Source of the DNA: Syngnathus acus | Lineage: Eukaryota; Chordata; Actinopteri; Syngnathiformes; Syngnathidae | Length of the DNA: 64,000 bases | Assembly: GCF_901709675.1 (NCBI RefSeq) | Contig: NC_051105.1 | Span: 1,550,001-1,614,000, forward strand | Direction of reading: 5' to 3' | Part shown: one piece after another, positions 46,001 through 59,100 of the stretch | Layout of the letters: every line of letters starts with the position of its first letter | Position numbering within the stretch: position 1 is the stretch's first letter | The notes under the pieces: model-generated | Database searches by the model: none | Told to the model about the DNA's origin: nothing | Seen by the model: the letters and a program-made list of their open reading frames with translations, nothing else | Made by a program: the position numbers and the translations under genes

Positions 46001-49000
46001 CCGTTCTATGATAAATTGCGCAAATGCCTCGAGACAAAACTTAAAAGCATCTGCGCCAGATCGGCAAAGAGAAAAGTGTGTACTATTTGACCTGCTTTCT
46101 CAAGGATCATTTCAGTCCTTCTTCAACCGCCCGCCATCAGTTCACGACTGCTCATCACAGATAAGTGGAAACCAATGCAAGTGTATCCCCCCAAAGAAGA
46201 TAGCGACTGTGCCTAATCCTATTTTAAAGAGCTCAAACGGGAAAAAAGCTAGCTCCTAGCACTTTAACCAGCACCAACGATGCTCCACCACACCAGGCAG
46301 ATCTGGACCACAGAGACAAAAAAAAAAAAATTCCTCACTGGCCTCTCCATGTGTGCCTCTTTTGGCCCTCCACTGGAGGCATCAACAGAATAAAGTTGTA
46401 AACGCATTACGTGTGGCCAAAGCCGGAGGCGGGGCTGGAATCCCGGATGGCACATATGGCGGCACGGGGAGAAAAGATAAAGAACACTTGAGGCCAAGCA
46501 GGAAGGCAAGGGACCGAAGAAATAGCCAATAAGATGGAGTCGGCGGGTGCCGCTGGAGCTGCGGACCCTCCATGTAACTAATCGCAAAAACCACTCTTCC
46601 ACCATTTTCATTCTCAAGACAAAACGAATAACCTGAAACGCCAATCAGACTAAAAACATCCATAGTGTACATTAAATCTGAACCTCCTCTATCTTTACCT
46701 TCTCATTCATTAAAGATATTATCTCCATTTAATGTCCTAAAGTTATTTTAATGATTGATTTTCCTAGCGCCTCAAATGGTTTCCTAAACGTCCTCGTCCA
46801 AGAGCATCAGCAAAGATAGCGTCGCAAATGACTCCACATGCGCAGATAAGCATTGTCTGATTGCTTGGCTGGATAACCGCCCATGTATATTTATGCACGT
46901 CACGCATTTTGCAGTCCGGCGGCGTGCTCCGAGAGACGGAAAAATGTCGCTCTCTTCTGTACAATATGGGGCGTCGCTTCCAGGCTGAGAACTTTTGAGT
47001 CAACCGACGTGAACGGCTAACAATTACACGGACCCGTCGGCCTCGTTGCAGGCGTGTGCTAGTTGTAATTGTTCAACCGGGAAGGTTACACAATACACCT
47101 AAGGCGCTGGCGTATGGAATTGGGGAAAAATATTCTTCTTATTGGGGATGGCTCAGTGAATTCCAATGAGGAAGACGGACACTATGGCGCCGATGACATC
47201 ATCGGCGCTTCTAAATAGTATGGTCTTCACGGAAGTCAGATAAACGCTGCGATGCAACACCTCGGAACTGATGTTTTTGCAGAACTCTGGACACATTTGA
47301 TCATTTTCATTTCCGGCAACCGCTCCCATTTGCCCTGCGGCGTCGAAGCCTTTTATGCTGGAACTGATGAAACAATGTGTCCTTTTTGCGCCAAAAGGCT
47401 AAGTTAATTAATTAGCCGTCGGTGCCGCTGTGCCAGGAGGTTGTTGATGGTATCGCGCTAAGCCGCCATCCTGTGTAAATTGAGCGGGATTGTGATCTAA
47501 CAAGGCTTTGACCTGGATCCCCCCCAACAACCTGAAACATTGTTGAGAGGATTTAGCTGGACAAGGCGAGGGGACACGTTATCTCGACGCATGCCATCCC
47601 TGGAGGGCAAGCTTGGTGCTTTGGAACAAACGCTCGCATCGTTTCAAACTGACCCGTTGGTTTGAACTTGAAATATCTTTGGCCAAATCAAACTGAAAGC
47701 AGTTCGGAAGCCCGATTGATATGTGGATTGGACTTTTAATTGGGTATGCCAAATACCTTCAGAGCCAGGACCAGGTCGGAATCTGGAAAGGGGTCCGTCC
47801 GTCAAATGTACCGTCGACCACAGAAGAGTTCTCAGCAGGCCTCGCTGACTGCAAATAGCGCATTTACATGACAAACACAAGATTTAAATTCAAATCATAG
47901 ACATGTATAAAGCCCCCCCGCGGGTAATTCGAATGAATGACTGTGCGAACTCGCCACCCACCGAAGCCCTCTTGACTCAGCGTGTCTACGTTGGTTAGCA
48001 CAGCATGCGTTGCTGGCTTTTCCACTTTGTATTTATCACACTGAGCTTGACAGTTAATCACAACTGTAGCATAAGCTACCCTAAAGAAACAATTATTTCT
48101 TGGCTGATTTTCAGTTTTTAAATCCCCAACTTAGTCTCATTATGTCCTTTGGTTGTGTCATCTTTTTTAATGCAACGGTAAACTCTTAAAATGATTCAGT
48201 GCTGCAAGGGCTCATGGTAATTGTGTGGCAATATTAGGACAAAAGTTCTCCCGACCTGTTTTGTGCTGTTTATTCTTGTGTTGAAAGCACGTAAAGACGG
48301 CGAGGTGAAGCGAGGCAAGGCGAGGCAACGGCTCGCATATCCTTTGCAGAAAAAATGACATTGGCGGTCGCGCCGCGGTGATTTGTGAATGCCTCGTCCT
48401 TTGCACGGGTCATCTAGCGCCGCAAGGTACAGTGACTGTTATGAGGCGGCCCCGATGGCTCCGAGGGGGCTTGCGAGTCTGTTCGTTGCCGTTCCACATG
48501 CAGAATTACAAGTAGAGCGGCTTGGTGAGCAAGCGCACATGTACCCCGAAACCCACAACGATAGCAAAGCAACCTAAACAACAGACAAATTAAAAAACAA
48601 TCCGTTTTGAATTTTACCTATTCAATGAGTCATCTTTGTGCCATTTCTGTCCTTATACAGGAAAATAAAAGTTATCTGGACACTAAAATAAAAATGGAAC
48701 CCTGAAGGAAAACAGCAGTCCTCATAGGGATCACGAGAATTGAAAATTCATTGATCTCGTGGGATGCCCAAAATTGAAAGGCTTGAAGCAATTATCTATT
48801 AAGCGCAGCTAAGCTAACCCGTTCCTTCCATAACGCAATCACTTTACGAGTACTACTTGATGTCAGGTAAGCCTTGCTATCTACGCACTTGTACTGACCC
48901 TAAATTCAAATATCTAATCATTCACTCCGCTCGGAATGATTTAAAGCGGCGGCAACCGGAGAGTTCTTCCCCTGGTAGCCATTTGGAAGATTTTTCACAA

Positions 49001-49857
49001 GGTCCACGTATGCCTTTAGTTAATTAAAAATGAACTGCAGATGATTAATTGATCACCCTCAATAAGGATATCGGTTCATGCTATCACTTGCTTCCCCCGG
49101 CAGGATCCAAGAGTCATTTCCATAAAAGTCATTAGCTAGAAGCCTTAGAAGCGTTCCATTACAATTTCGGTCTCTGATTGAACGTCCCTCAACCACTTGG
49201 CATTGTAATATTACATTTAAGACATGGAGAAAGCCACATGTCAATACCTGGAAACACAAAAAAAAAAAATCTAATGGATGGATGGTCCATTTTTTATCTC
49301 ATCTTCATCTTTTGAAGGGGACGCTAACAAGTCTCTCGCTTATCCGAGGCAACTGAGTTGAATCGTCAACAATTTCTATTTTTGTAATTCTTGATTGTGG
49401 ACATTTTGACCACGGCATGTCTGGGGCATTTTACAACAACTGTTTGATTTTGACGTAAATGGCGAGTGTCTCCTGAAAGGATGATAATCAGGTTTCGCTG
49501 CAGTGCACAAATTACAACTCCAACATCCTATTAGGAGATGACGTTTTCTCAATTGATGCGACATGGGAATAAACAGGCTGACGACGCTTTGTTTGTTTAC
49601 GGCCCGTCACGATCGTCACATCAGAAATAAATAAAGTGCGAAACTTGACGTCATGGCGCTTTGAGCGCTTCCACACAAAGCAGATGGAGCAGCATGGTGC
49701 CATGGACAATTTAAATGTGTGACATCATGCTGAGAAGAGCGGCGAGTGTTTTCTGGCAAAAGGCTTCTAACACATATTTTCTAGTCAGCTTGAACTGATG
49801 TCATGATCCGGCTTTGATTTGGTTTTGTTCCTTATGTCAGCATCTGTCTCGGCTTTT

Positions 49858-49873
49858 CCATTAGAGGGCAGAA
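49858..49873 (+). promoter_or_regulatory. CTCF-like motif
   Basis: CCATTAGAGGGCAGAA is a close match to the CTCF core. It lies about 2.5 kb beyond the inferred lrp1b 3' end. Confidence 0.45.
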
Positions 49874-52205
49874 TTTATTAATTAGGTTGGCGGTGTTTCG
49901 GGACATTTTTCCATAGTGAAACGTAAATATTTAAAAAAAATACTTATTTGATAATTGTAATCTGTGTCAAAGTGTTCTGCGCTGTCACGATTTGGACGTA
50001 CACAATCATTACGGAATCAACATTATGCAAATTGCATCGAGCAGAGCAAGGCAACTCATGTTTATAATTGATTTGGCGATGAGGTTTATTGCCACCTCGT
50101 CTTATTTACGGAGACGTGCGCGAGGCTGCACTTTTGATTTGAAAAGTCGTCGCTGGCAGAGCCTTATTTATGTATCCGTGCCGGCCGTCAAGAATATTTA
50201 TACGACGTGTTATCAAAAAAGCTTTGGGACCTTTACCAGCACACTGAACTCAACTTAATTTGTGGAACAAATCGACACAACACAAGCTCTTTGTGAATTA
50301 ATAGCCTCGGCGCTAAAAGTGTCATCTAGTAAATCTCTGAAAGCCAAAGCCGGACATCATTTTACTACCACTAAAGTTGTTCTGCTTGCGACAAAATTTA
50401 AAGTTGTTTCTCCTTCTTCCAAGGCCAGTTTCCCATCTGTGATGTTTAGCATTAGCCCAGATATCGCGCGTGATGATAAACGAGCCTGTGATTTTCCAGT
50501 CAGGCACTAAGACGATAATTGCCTAAAAGTTCAACAAAAATGAAATATCCATTCCAACAATATCAACGCGGAATCTCTGAGTCTTTATCTTCGACTTACG
50601 AGTCGTTATTATCGTCATGGTGACAGCATCTAGCGAACCGCAATCCATGAAAAGTAATAAGTGAGTTTTGATCCTAAAAGATCAGCCGGACATGGACTCA
50701 CACGTGTTGAGTTGAGCTCGTAGCTTTAGCGAATAAAGGTCACGGTTGTCGAGGCTGGGCGAGACACAAAAGAGAAAGCGGAACTTCCGCTCGGAATTCT
50801 TACGGCCTGATGAGTCAGTAAGCTCCGCAACTTTCTGTTCCACGCGGAAAAAACAACAGGCCAAAAATACGAAAGATGCCGCCGTTTCAAATCTACTTTA
50901 CAAAGTCTCTTCCGATCTCATTTGCCTTCATTTTAGTTTTTAGTCGAGGTGACCAATCATAGCAGGGTTAAAATATCGAGAGTAACCCATCGTGCTGAGC
51001 TCAATGGAAGTGCAGCGTCCACTGTGCGGATTGCAATTCGGAAATCCGCCCATTAGTCAGGCTTTGCAAGGATGCCTCACATCCTGCGTGTTTGCATGTA
51101 AATACAAGGACTTATTGACTAACCTTTTGGCGCACAAGAGCCATTCTTTTGTTAAGCAGCTTTAGCCACCGAGATAACTTGTAAAAGGCCTTCAGATTTA
51201 CATTTCGCAGGAGAGCGCAAACATCTCGCAAGTCACACTGAAGAATGGACCTTGTCACTGGGGTAATTTGTTAGCTTTAGATTTACATTTCTACAAGGTC
51301 AGGCTGCCATTTGAGTTAAGCACCCTTTAAAAAGAACAAGTCAGTGGTCATGATGATAATGAGATTTGATGATGATTTCCTAACATGGGTGTTTTAAAAT
51401 GTCGCATAGGCTTTTATTTGGACCATAAATTTACTTTTAACATATTCCAGGGTAACTTGGAGTCAGTAAACCCCTTAAAAAAATTTTTTTTCTACAAAGT
51501 AACTTTGGTTTGACATTGGAATAAAATGATCAGGTTTTATTTCATAAGTTCCACTGCAGTTGTTTTAATTCTATTGTCTCAAATAATTGACAGCTGGAAC
51601 AAAAAATACCTGCAGAGACAGAAATGAAGTTCCAGGTGCGTTCCTGTGCTCAATTCTTCAATGTTGACCCTTCCAAAAATAAGGCAAGAGAAACAGTCAG
51701 TTAGGACTTTTTTTTCTTCCAAAGCAATGATTGACATTCTTAATTGACCACATTCAATCTGTCCTGCGTTTCCTCCTGAAACAAGCACAGCCCACTAATT
51801 GGTGCTGTAAAGTGTTATGAAAGTCTACCTTGGATTCCCTGCTAATAAATAGCAAAAGCTCTTGGTGAATTGCAATCCCAAAGCCCAGAGATGATTTTAC
51901 TTTCAGCCATGTTGTTCATTACAGCTACTCCATGCGGAAGATCCTCTTGCGAAATCTGAGAGCTGTTGGTGGTCAAAAATATAGATTCAGATGGTTGCTT
52001 AGTCTTAAATATTTTGAGACGATTTTAAGACCTTTAGGTATCAGAAATATTGCACAAGAATATTTATAAAACCAAAATATTGCTTAAATTTGCTATTGTT
52101 GGTCAACCCAAGAAGAAAAAAAAAAAACCCTTTCACAATGTTTTGATGTCCGCAGAGACATGGCTTGAAATGGCAACATCCACAAATGTGGGACAGAGAA
52201 AGGGC

Positions 52206-52246
52206 AGGCAGGCAGGCAGCAACGCAGGCAGCCACGCAGGCAGGCA
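52206..52246. repeat. GGCA-rich imperfect tandem repeat
   Basis: GGCAGGCAGGCAGGCAGC followed by CGCAGGCAGCCACGCAGGCA-like variants; an imperfect GGCA microsatellite. Confidence 0.8.
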
Positions 52247-52422
52247 TCAGTCTGGTTGCTATGGTGACTGTGGACGGGGAGTTATGTGGCTAGAAAAACA
52301 CATCACAAGGGAGAGAATGGCAGTGCATTAAAATGTGCTCGCATTGCTTACATCCTCGTGTAAAAGAAGAAGCATTTTGAATTTGGTCATAAGGAAGTGC
52401 GGCTGCGTGGAAATAAAGCCCC

Positions 52423-52428
52423 TTTATT
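52423..52428 (-). terminator. lrp1b: Polyadenylation signal AATAAA for lrp1b (candidate)
   Basis: On the minus strand AATAAA follows CAATATTG in AT-rich sequence about 745 bp after the lrp1b stop. It is the first good hexamer I found downstream. Confidence 0.4.
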
Positions 52429-53171
52429 CAATATTGATTTACATTTTATATATAAAAAATTACTTACATTTAATACATTTTGTCAAAATACATAGCAGTC
52501 AAACCACATACAAATCAAATATAAAATTATAAAAAGTCTTGATATTTATCCTCCTCCTTTTGGAAAGTAACAGATATCATCTATGATAAATCTTGCGTGG
52601 ACTAGCTTTGCGGTACAACTGCTGCGTACATACAAACTGTAAGACACCAGCTTTAGAAAAATATGATATTCAGTATTTTGTCCTCTCAGCGTACAGTACG
52701 GGATCTGATCGGAGAACATTCAAGGTGGGCTTCCGTCTCTTTCAGCAAAAAGAAACATTGTTTTTGTACAGCATATTGGTGTGGTGACAACCACGCATTA
52801 AGTTCATGGCAATGGCAAAGACCATTCAAAACACTTGAATCCGAGCAGAGGGACGTGTAACGTTTTGAGGTTGAACCCAAATATTTTTTTTAAAAAATCC
52901 CCCAAACCGTTTTGTAATGACTTGATCAAATAGCTTCTGTTTCCCACTAAATAGATATTCAAAGCGTTTAAAATGTGCAGGGTGAATACATTTTTTTTTG
53001 CACCTCAGAGGCTAAAGTGCCATTCAGTTGAACGGACGTTAAAAAGCAACGTGATGCGATGTGAGGAAACACAACAAAATAAGCTTTGTAGAAAATTAGT
53101 GTTTTGCCGCCTTTGTGTTCTACATTGTATACCGTGGCTTAAAAAAAAATAAGTAGAAAGCGTCAAGTAGG
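52429..53171 (-). other. lrp1b: Probable 3' UTR of lrp1b
   Basis: Non-coding AT-rich sequence between the lrp1b stop codon and the candidate poly-A signal. No open frame of note. Confidence 0.45.
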
Positions 53172-56100
53172 CTATGCAGCAGTTTCATGAATAATCCCCT
53201 CGAATTTCTTTGGGAGTAGCTCTCTTCTCTCGTCGATATTGATGAGCGGCTTCTGACCGTTTTGTCCGTCCATATACATCTTGGCATACACCGGGTTGCT
53301 GTAATTCATGGGCTGGATGGAGGGAAGGAAGAGAAAAAAACATTCAAATAAAATGCAATAGTCATGATGTGATGCCCTGCTGAATTTTGCTCACAATTAA
53401 TTAGCAGTCTCCAATTCAGATTTTTTTTTACCTTGTGTTTACAACCGTCTTGAAAGGTCGACAAATAAATGAATACATTATTAAATAAAAAGAAAGTGTG
53501 CTTTAGTAGGTCAATATCAGTATGTGCATCTTGAAAGTGAAGAAATGCAAAGGAAATGAGAATCATGAGACCACTTAACATGCAGCAAGACAATCATGCA
53601 AACACAAATGGAAGAATCGTCAAGACAAACGACAGATTTCAACATCAATTGCAGGCCCTCGTTGATTGCTTACATTCTATACAACGATGGTTCATGTCCT
53701 TATCAGGCAAAGTCATAGTGAGGTTTGAAAAATTCACCTGTCCAGGGATTACCTCCTTGGGCACCGAATTGATACCCAAGGTGCGAGCGTCACTGGATTT
53801 GACACACCAGCCCTGAAACACAAGCAAGCCACGCTGCTCATCATGCAAAATGGCCGTTAACTGTTTGCTAGAAGCATGCGGAAAACCACAAGTCGGAGGA
53901 GGTTGTTGCAGAAGAGCAAAAAAGGGTTTGAAATGGAGCTGTGCTGAGCTAACAATAGCAGATGCCGAAAGGTGCCGTTTGTCGTGTTAGGCGTTCTTTG
54001 CGGAGGATAAACAATATATGCATGTGAGTCGTGTTATAGCACACCGGATTTCTCGACGCAATTCAAAACCTGACTCGTAAACGTACGCCAAACCTCTGGG
54101 AGATTCTTCAATGGCCGCTTGGTGACCCACCTTATGAGGGTCAAGCGTGAAGCTGGGTCGTAGCAGGCTGCCCGCATCGGCGTGGTTGTCGTGGTCCACT
54201 TCGTACATGTTGTAAGACGGGTTGCCGATCTCCACGTTGATTCCGCCGTTGGTCATGGGCTGCCTTTGGACACGTTTCCCCCTACAGGTGTCACAAAATA
54301 CAGATATGGAACAGGTTCAGCCATTTTCTGTTGTGGGCGGAGTCAACCGAGCCCATTGAAGGGAACGTTTTGAGTTTTCCTGTTTCCTGATAGCGAAGCA
54401 GGACTGAAAAAACCTGGGACTGCTCAACTGTAAGTCATCTTTGCGAATCATTCCAGCAAGTTTCACAAAATACATCAAACAGAACTGGCGAGAAACTGAA
54501 AAGCTGAACTGCAGTCAGAGGCTTAATGGATTATAACGATCCGAAAAACTGAAATCATGCTCGGTTTGAACAAAGCCCTGTTTTATCCTCATAGATTTTC
54601 ACTCGGCAGCACAATGTGGACGTGGTTAACCCGTCTTTCACATTTCTGAGGTTCTAGGTTTGAACCTCGGCTCGCTCCTGCGTAAAGTTTGCGTGTTCTC
54701 CCCGTGCTCGCGTGGGATTCTGTGTGGAAAACAGATGGCCGGATCGGTCACCAACCTTTGTTTTCGTCTGCAGATGTAAATACCCGCCACCACCATCACG
54801 ATTAAGATGACCAGCAGGACCAGAGGCACAATGATGGCTATGCTTCCTAAAATAGAGAGACGATCAGGAACTATTTCTTTCTGCCCAGTAAAAGCATATC
54901 TATGCTTCTTCTATGTGCTTCTAATGAACCAACCTCCAGTGGTATTGTCTGATCTGCTGCTTTTGGGTGCAGGTCTCTCACACTGCGTTCCAGCCCAGTT
55001 TGTCGAACACCTGGTCAGAAAATAGCATGGTAAAAAAAAAAAAACAACCTTTAACACACTTTCTGGTACGAAACAACGACGACAGGGTTGAACCGGACAA
55101 CCCGACATCTGAGAGAAAAGCACAATCTTTATGCATGTTGAGTGAGAGTTGATGTAGATTATTATCGTGCGGAGAGAACAACGTGAAAAGATGACAGCGG
55201 GACGAGTCCTATTAGCGTGGCGCCCGCTGATGATGGATGTCCCTCGTAACGGCGAAGGTATGTCATTTTACACGAGGAGCGCAGATGGGCCAGTAAAGCA
55301 TGAATGATCCAGGAAGTCCAACCAGATAATGATAGTATGTATGAATCACCACTAATTACATGCATTCCTAGCAATTACAGCATATATGACAGCAACACCG
55401 TCCTCCGCTACGTTCTCAACCAATGTTCTTTGAGCAGAAAAACAAAATGGGACATGCTGCCGTAGCTTGTAAGCAATCTTCATCTGCGGGCTGGCCGTCA
55501 TGCACGTGTTGCGAAATGCAGCCTGATGAGCACATGATGTCACGTCGGATTTGGCCCCCCGGGTCCCTACGAGGGTCGTATGATATGGGAGAGCGAGTGA
55601 CGTACGGCAACTGATCATGTAACAAGTGCCTCGGCGGCTTCACCCGACGCGCTCGTTAGAGTCGGCAAGCGAGCCGCTCGGCAGTCTGGCTCGATACGTT
55701 GCTGAAATGTACGAGACGGCCGTATTAACCTAATGTCGTCCATGTATCGTCTGGAGGGGTTGTTACGGATTGATAGATTGCTTTTGGAACAACGAGAACA
55801 TTTTTAGGTCAGACAGGATAGGCTTCAGCGCACCAGTTCGCATTAAGCACAGGTGTCAAAGTCAAGGCCCAGATACGGCTCGGCACATCATTTGAGGTGG
55901 CCGGCGAAGAAAAAATTGTGCATTGAATTCATATGTCAATTCCAAAATTTCAAATTGTTTTCACTTTTAAAAAAAAGAGATATTTATTACCATTCAATTT
56001 TTTTAAAATAAGTTTTATTTTTAAATATTTGATTTCATTTCAATATTTCATTTGAGATATTTGAACAGTTTTTATGAGTCTCTGTTTTGAAAACTAGACA

Positions 56101-59100
56101 CCCCTGGCATAAAGGAACGCATGAAGATACAACCTATTTCTTTAAAAAAAAAAAAAAAGTTATTTTCTTTCCTTGACACTCGGGCCCTGACACTCTCGCA
56201 CCTTAAATTGAATTCATAAAACAAAGAAGAACTTCATTTGCACATGTGAAAGGACTGAATGAGAGGCAAAACACCTCGCAACGCCTGACAAGACGAGCAT
56301 TTTTGAAAATATTTTTTTTACCACGCCGCATCTTGATCGAGCTGTCAATCAAAAAACAGGACAGGCGGTAATCATCCCTCGTGGGCGCTATGTAATCATT
56401 CGTGCAAATGTATTTTGGAGCACTTGTTACATGAAGAGTTACTAGAAGGTGGCACAAAGAGAGACAGAGAGGCCTTCTCGTCATGGAGTTGAGTGAGGCA
56501 GGAAGACGTCGAGAAAGCCGGCTGGCGAGGTGACCTACTTGCAACGGGGTTTGTTAAGAGCGGTTAATGTGCACATCCCCTCATTCTGACAGAAGTAATC
56601 GCAGGGGTTGGCCAGCTCATCGCAACGTTGGTTCTTGAACCCTGATGTGCAGCTGTAAAACAGTGTTGGCGGAATCAGCAAAAGGGGCTTTCCAAAAGCC
56701 CACCAGTTGACCTCGCCCTTTGCCCCATTGAAGCCGTCCATTCCAGGAGGGGATGGAGTCCGTCCGTGCCTGAGCCGCGGAGCCAATTTAAAATACAATC
56801 AACAGCTCACCCGGTGACATCAAAATAATTGGGATTTGACCTTTTATGTCATTCAAAATAAATGAGGTGTTACGATTGAATATTTGGGTTGCGTACGTTC
56901 AAAACGTCAACTTCCAAAAAAGGCAACATTTCAAATGGATGCTGGAAGTTTCATTTGCTCCGTGACTAGGCAACACAAAACAGCTTGAATGTTATGTCAC
57001 CGTCGTATTTTTACGTTTGAAGGCCGCTGACGCAAATGAGAAACTTCTTCAATGATATCTTTTGTATCACGACATGAAATAAAAAGCAAGCAACGATATA
57101 TCAAATGTATTCAATGTGTTTCTTTTGAAAATGAAAGCAGGACGAGGCAGTGAGACCTCGCCTGCTCCTCAATAAAATCGTGAATTTTGGACTACTGCAG
57201 GAAGGAATAATTGGGAAAAGATTTGGAAGCCACTGAATTCAAGACCTAATGCAAACACTGCCTAAATTGAGGAGCCTCCCTTTTTTTCCATGCTTATAAA
57301 TCACAACTGCCAGCATAGGGAATATTAGTCTCCGTGAAAAACGACGCAGTCGGCCGTGGATTAATACCTGCTGAGTTATAAGCGCACGCTGTGCAAGAAG
57401 AAACCGAAAACTAAATCCATTTGGCAAGCCAAACATTTTATATCTGTGTTGGAGGTGTGTTGGTTTCAACTTTTTTGATTTTAGTCAAAGTTGATGATAA
57501 TTCGAGTCAACATTAATGAATCGATTCTCACCGATGTTTTTTTGTCTCTGTTCGGGTGCGTGTGGAGGGCTCAACTACAGAAATGAGAAAAAATAAGATT
57601 TCCTTTAAATGGAACCAAAAAGAACAAACAGGGTATTATTGGTCAAGGTAGCAAAAACAGACTTGGGGAGAAGCACAGCACAAAGCATAAAATGACCAAA
57701 ACAGGAAGTGAGCAGAAGGCAGGAACTAAATAGACAAACCGACGAGACTAGGAACACCTGGACGAGACACAATTGGGAGACGCAAAGGGGCGGGGCTGAC
57801 AAGACCAGATGGAAACAATAAGCGAACAAGACAGACGTTGGGTTCACAAGGGAAACATGACATTGAGCCAGATGAAGGAAAACAAACCAAACTAACGAAG
57901 GACGTGACAGAAAGGACATGACAGTTGTCAAGTTGCTACTTGAAAATACAAAGTCATTCCAACCGAGTCAAGATCGGCGCTCCTATTGTACACATCTTAT
58001 CATCTGGTGTTCCTTTCAGGAAAGAATGAACCCTTCCGATCAGATGCGTTGACCTCATCCAATAGGAGAGAATCATTTGCATAGAAATTGATTCTCTCCA
58101 CCGGAATTTGCCAGACGAGTAGAAATTTCAATCGAGCGAGCGAGCCTGGACAATGAGCAGTTAAAAATGCAGAGCGTTGGGCTTGAGAAGAAAAGAATTC
58201 CAATTTCCCCCTTGAAGAAACTTTGGACAAAACGCCGCATGCGATTATGACTCAGGTTGATAGGAATCGGTGGGACATGCTTGGAAGAGTTTTTTATTTT
58301 TAGTTGAGTTTCCTCCTCCCACCGAATGTCATGTTAACTGAGTGACACATAGCCCTTTTCTTTCTGGAGAGCAAACTTCTAAATCCGCTGACTGAAGAGA
58401 GACACAGAAACCTGACACCAGCTCTTTACTGCAAGGAGGACTTGTGTGATAGGCTCAAAGTGGCAAGCTATGAACAGGATTCCACTTTTTTTTTTTTTTA
58501 TATCCGCGTGAATGCCTTAAGCCACAGCGACGTGTCAAACAGCCTAAGATGGCGCTCTGGCACCCGGCCCCACGCTGCGCCATGTGACATCAAACACCAC
58601 TTTGCTTTCACAATTGCGTAGGAACAGCTTGTTCGATCGACTCTCCGAACGGGCGAAGGGGACCCCGCGACGGTTCTCGGTTGTACTCCCCGAGCAAGGA
58701 TTACCGAGATCAAGACACGTAGGCAGCCGGGTGGGTTGAGAATAATCAGAGTGTCGCTGCTGCCAGTGAGTAGCGAGTGACTTACTGACAGAAAGGCAGG
58801 TTGGTGTCGGGGTCCAGGTGACAGGTGCCTCCATTGTAGCAATATCCGTCACACAGTTGACAGCTCGGCGCGATTCGCCCGTTGGTGCAACTGAAATAAC
58901 GACGAGCAGAAAAACATGAAGTTGATTCGGAATATATTGTTGGATTGAGACGCAACTTTAATATAAGAAAACAAATTTACATTCCAGGGACCAAAACCAA
59001 TAAGGTAAGCAACAGATCGTATCTGCGAATCGCCGAGTCGTTGGAATCTCGCGACACCGCCGTAATACGTGTAATAGGCACGATTATTGAATGCGTTGTA

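Larger units (their letters stand above)
43063..52422. other. Gene-free sequence left of the lrp1b 3' end
   Basis: About 9.4 kb with no recognisable exon. It includes a CTCF-like motif (49858-49873), an A12 run near 46320, C/G-rich runs near 43405 and 42457, and a GGCA-rich patch (52206-52246). The sequence is mostly unique and transposon-poor. In other vertebrates the DNA beyond LRP1B is also a gene desert (from memory). Confidence 0.4.

Noticed and set aside
46264-46644. 126-codon minus-strand frame in the desert
   Set aside because: No domain, starts and ends without gene signals, overlaps an A12 run; chance frame.
57605-57931. 108-codon Cys/Leu-rich minus-strand frame in an lrp1b intron
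   Set aside because: Lies inside a purine-rich dispersed repeat; composition reflects the repeat.
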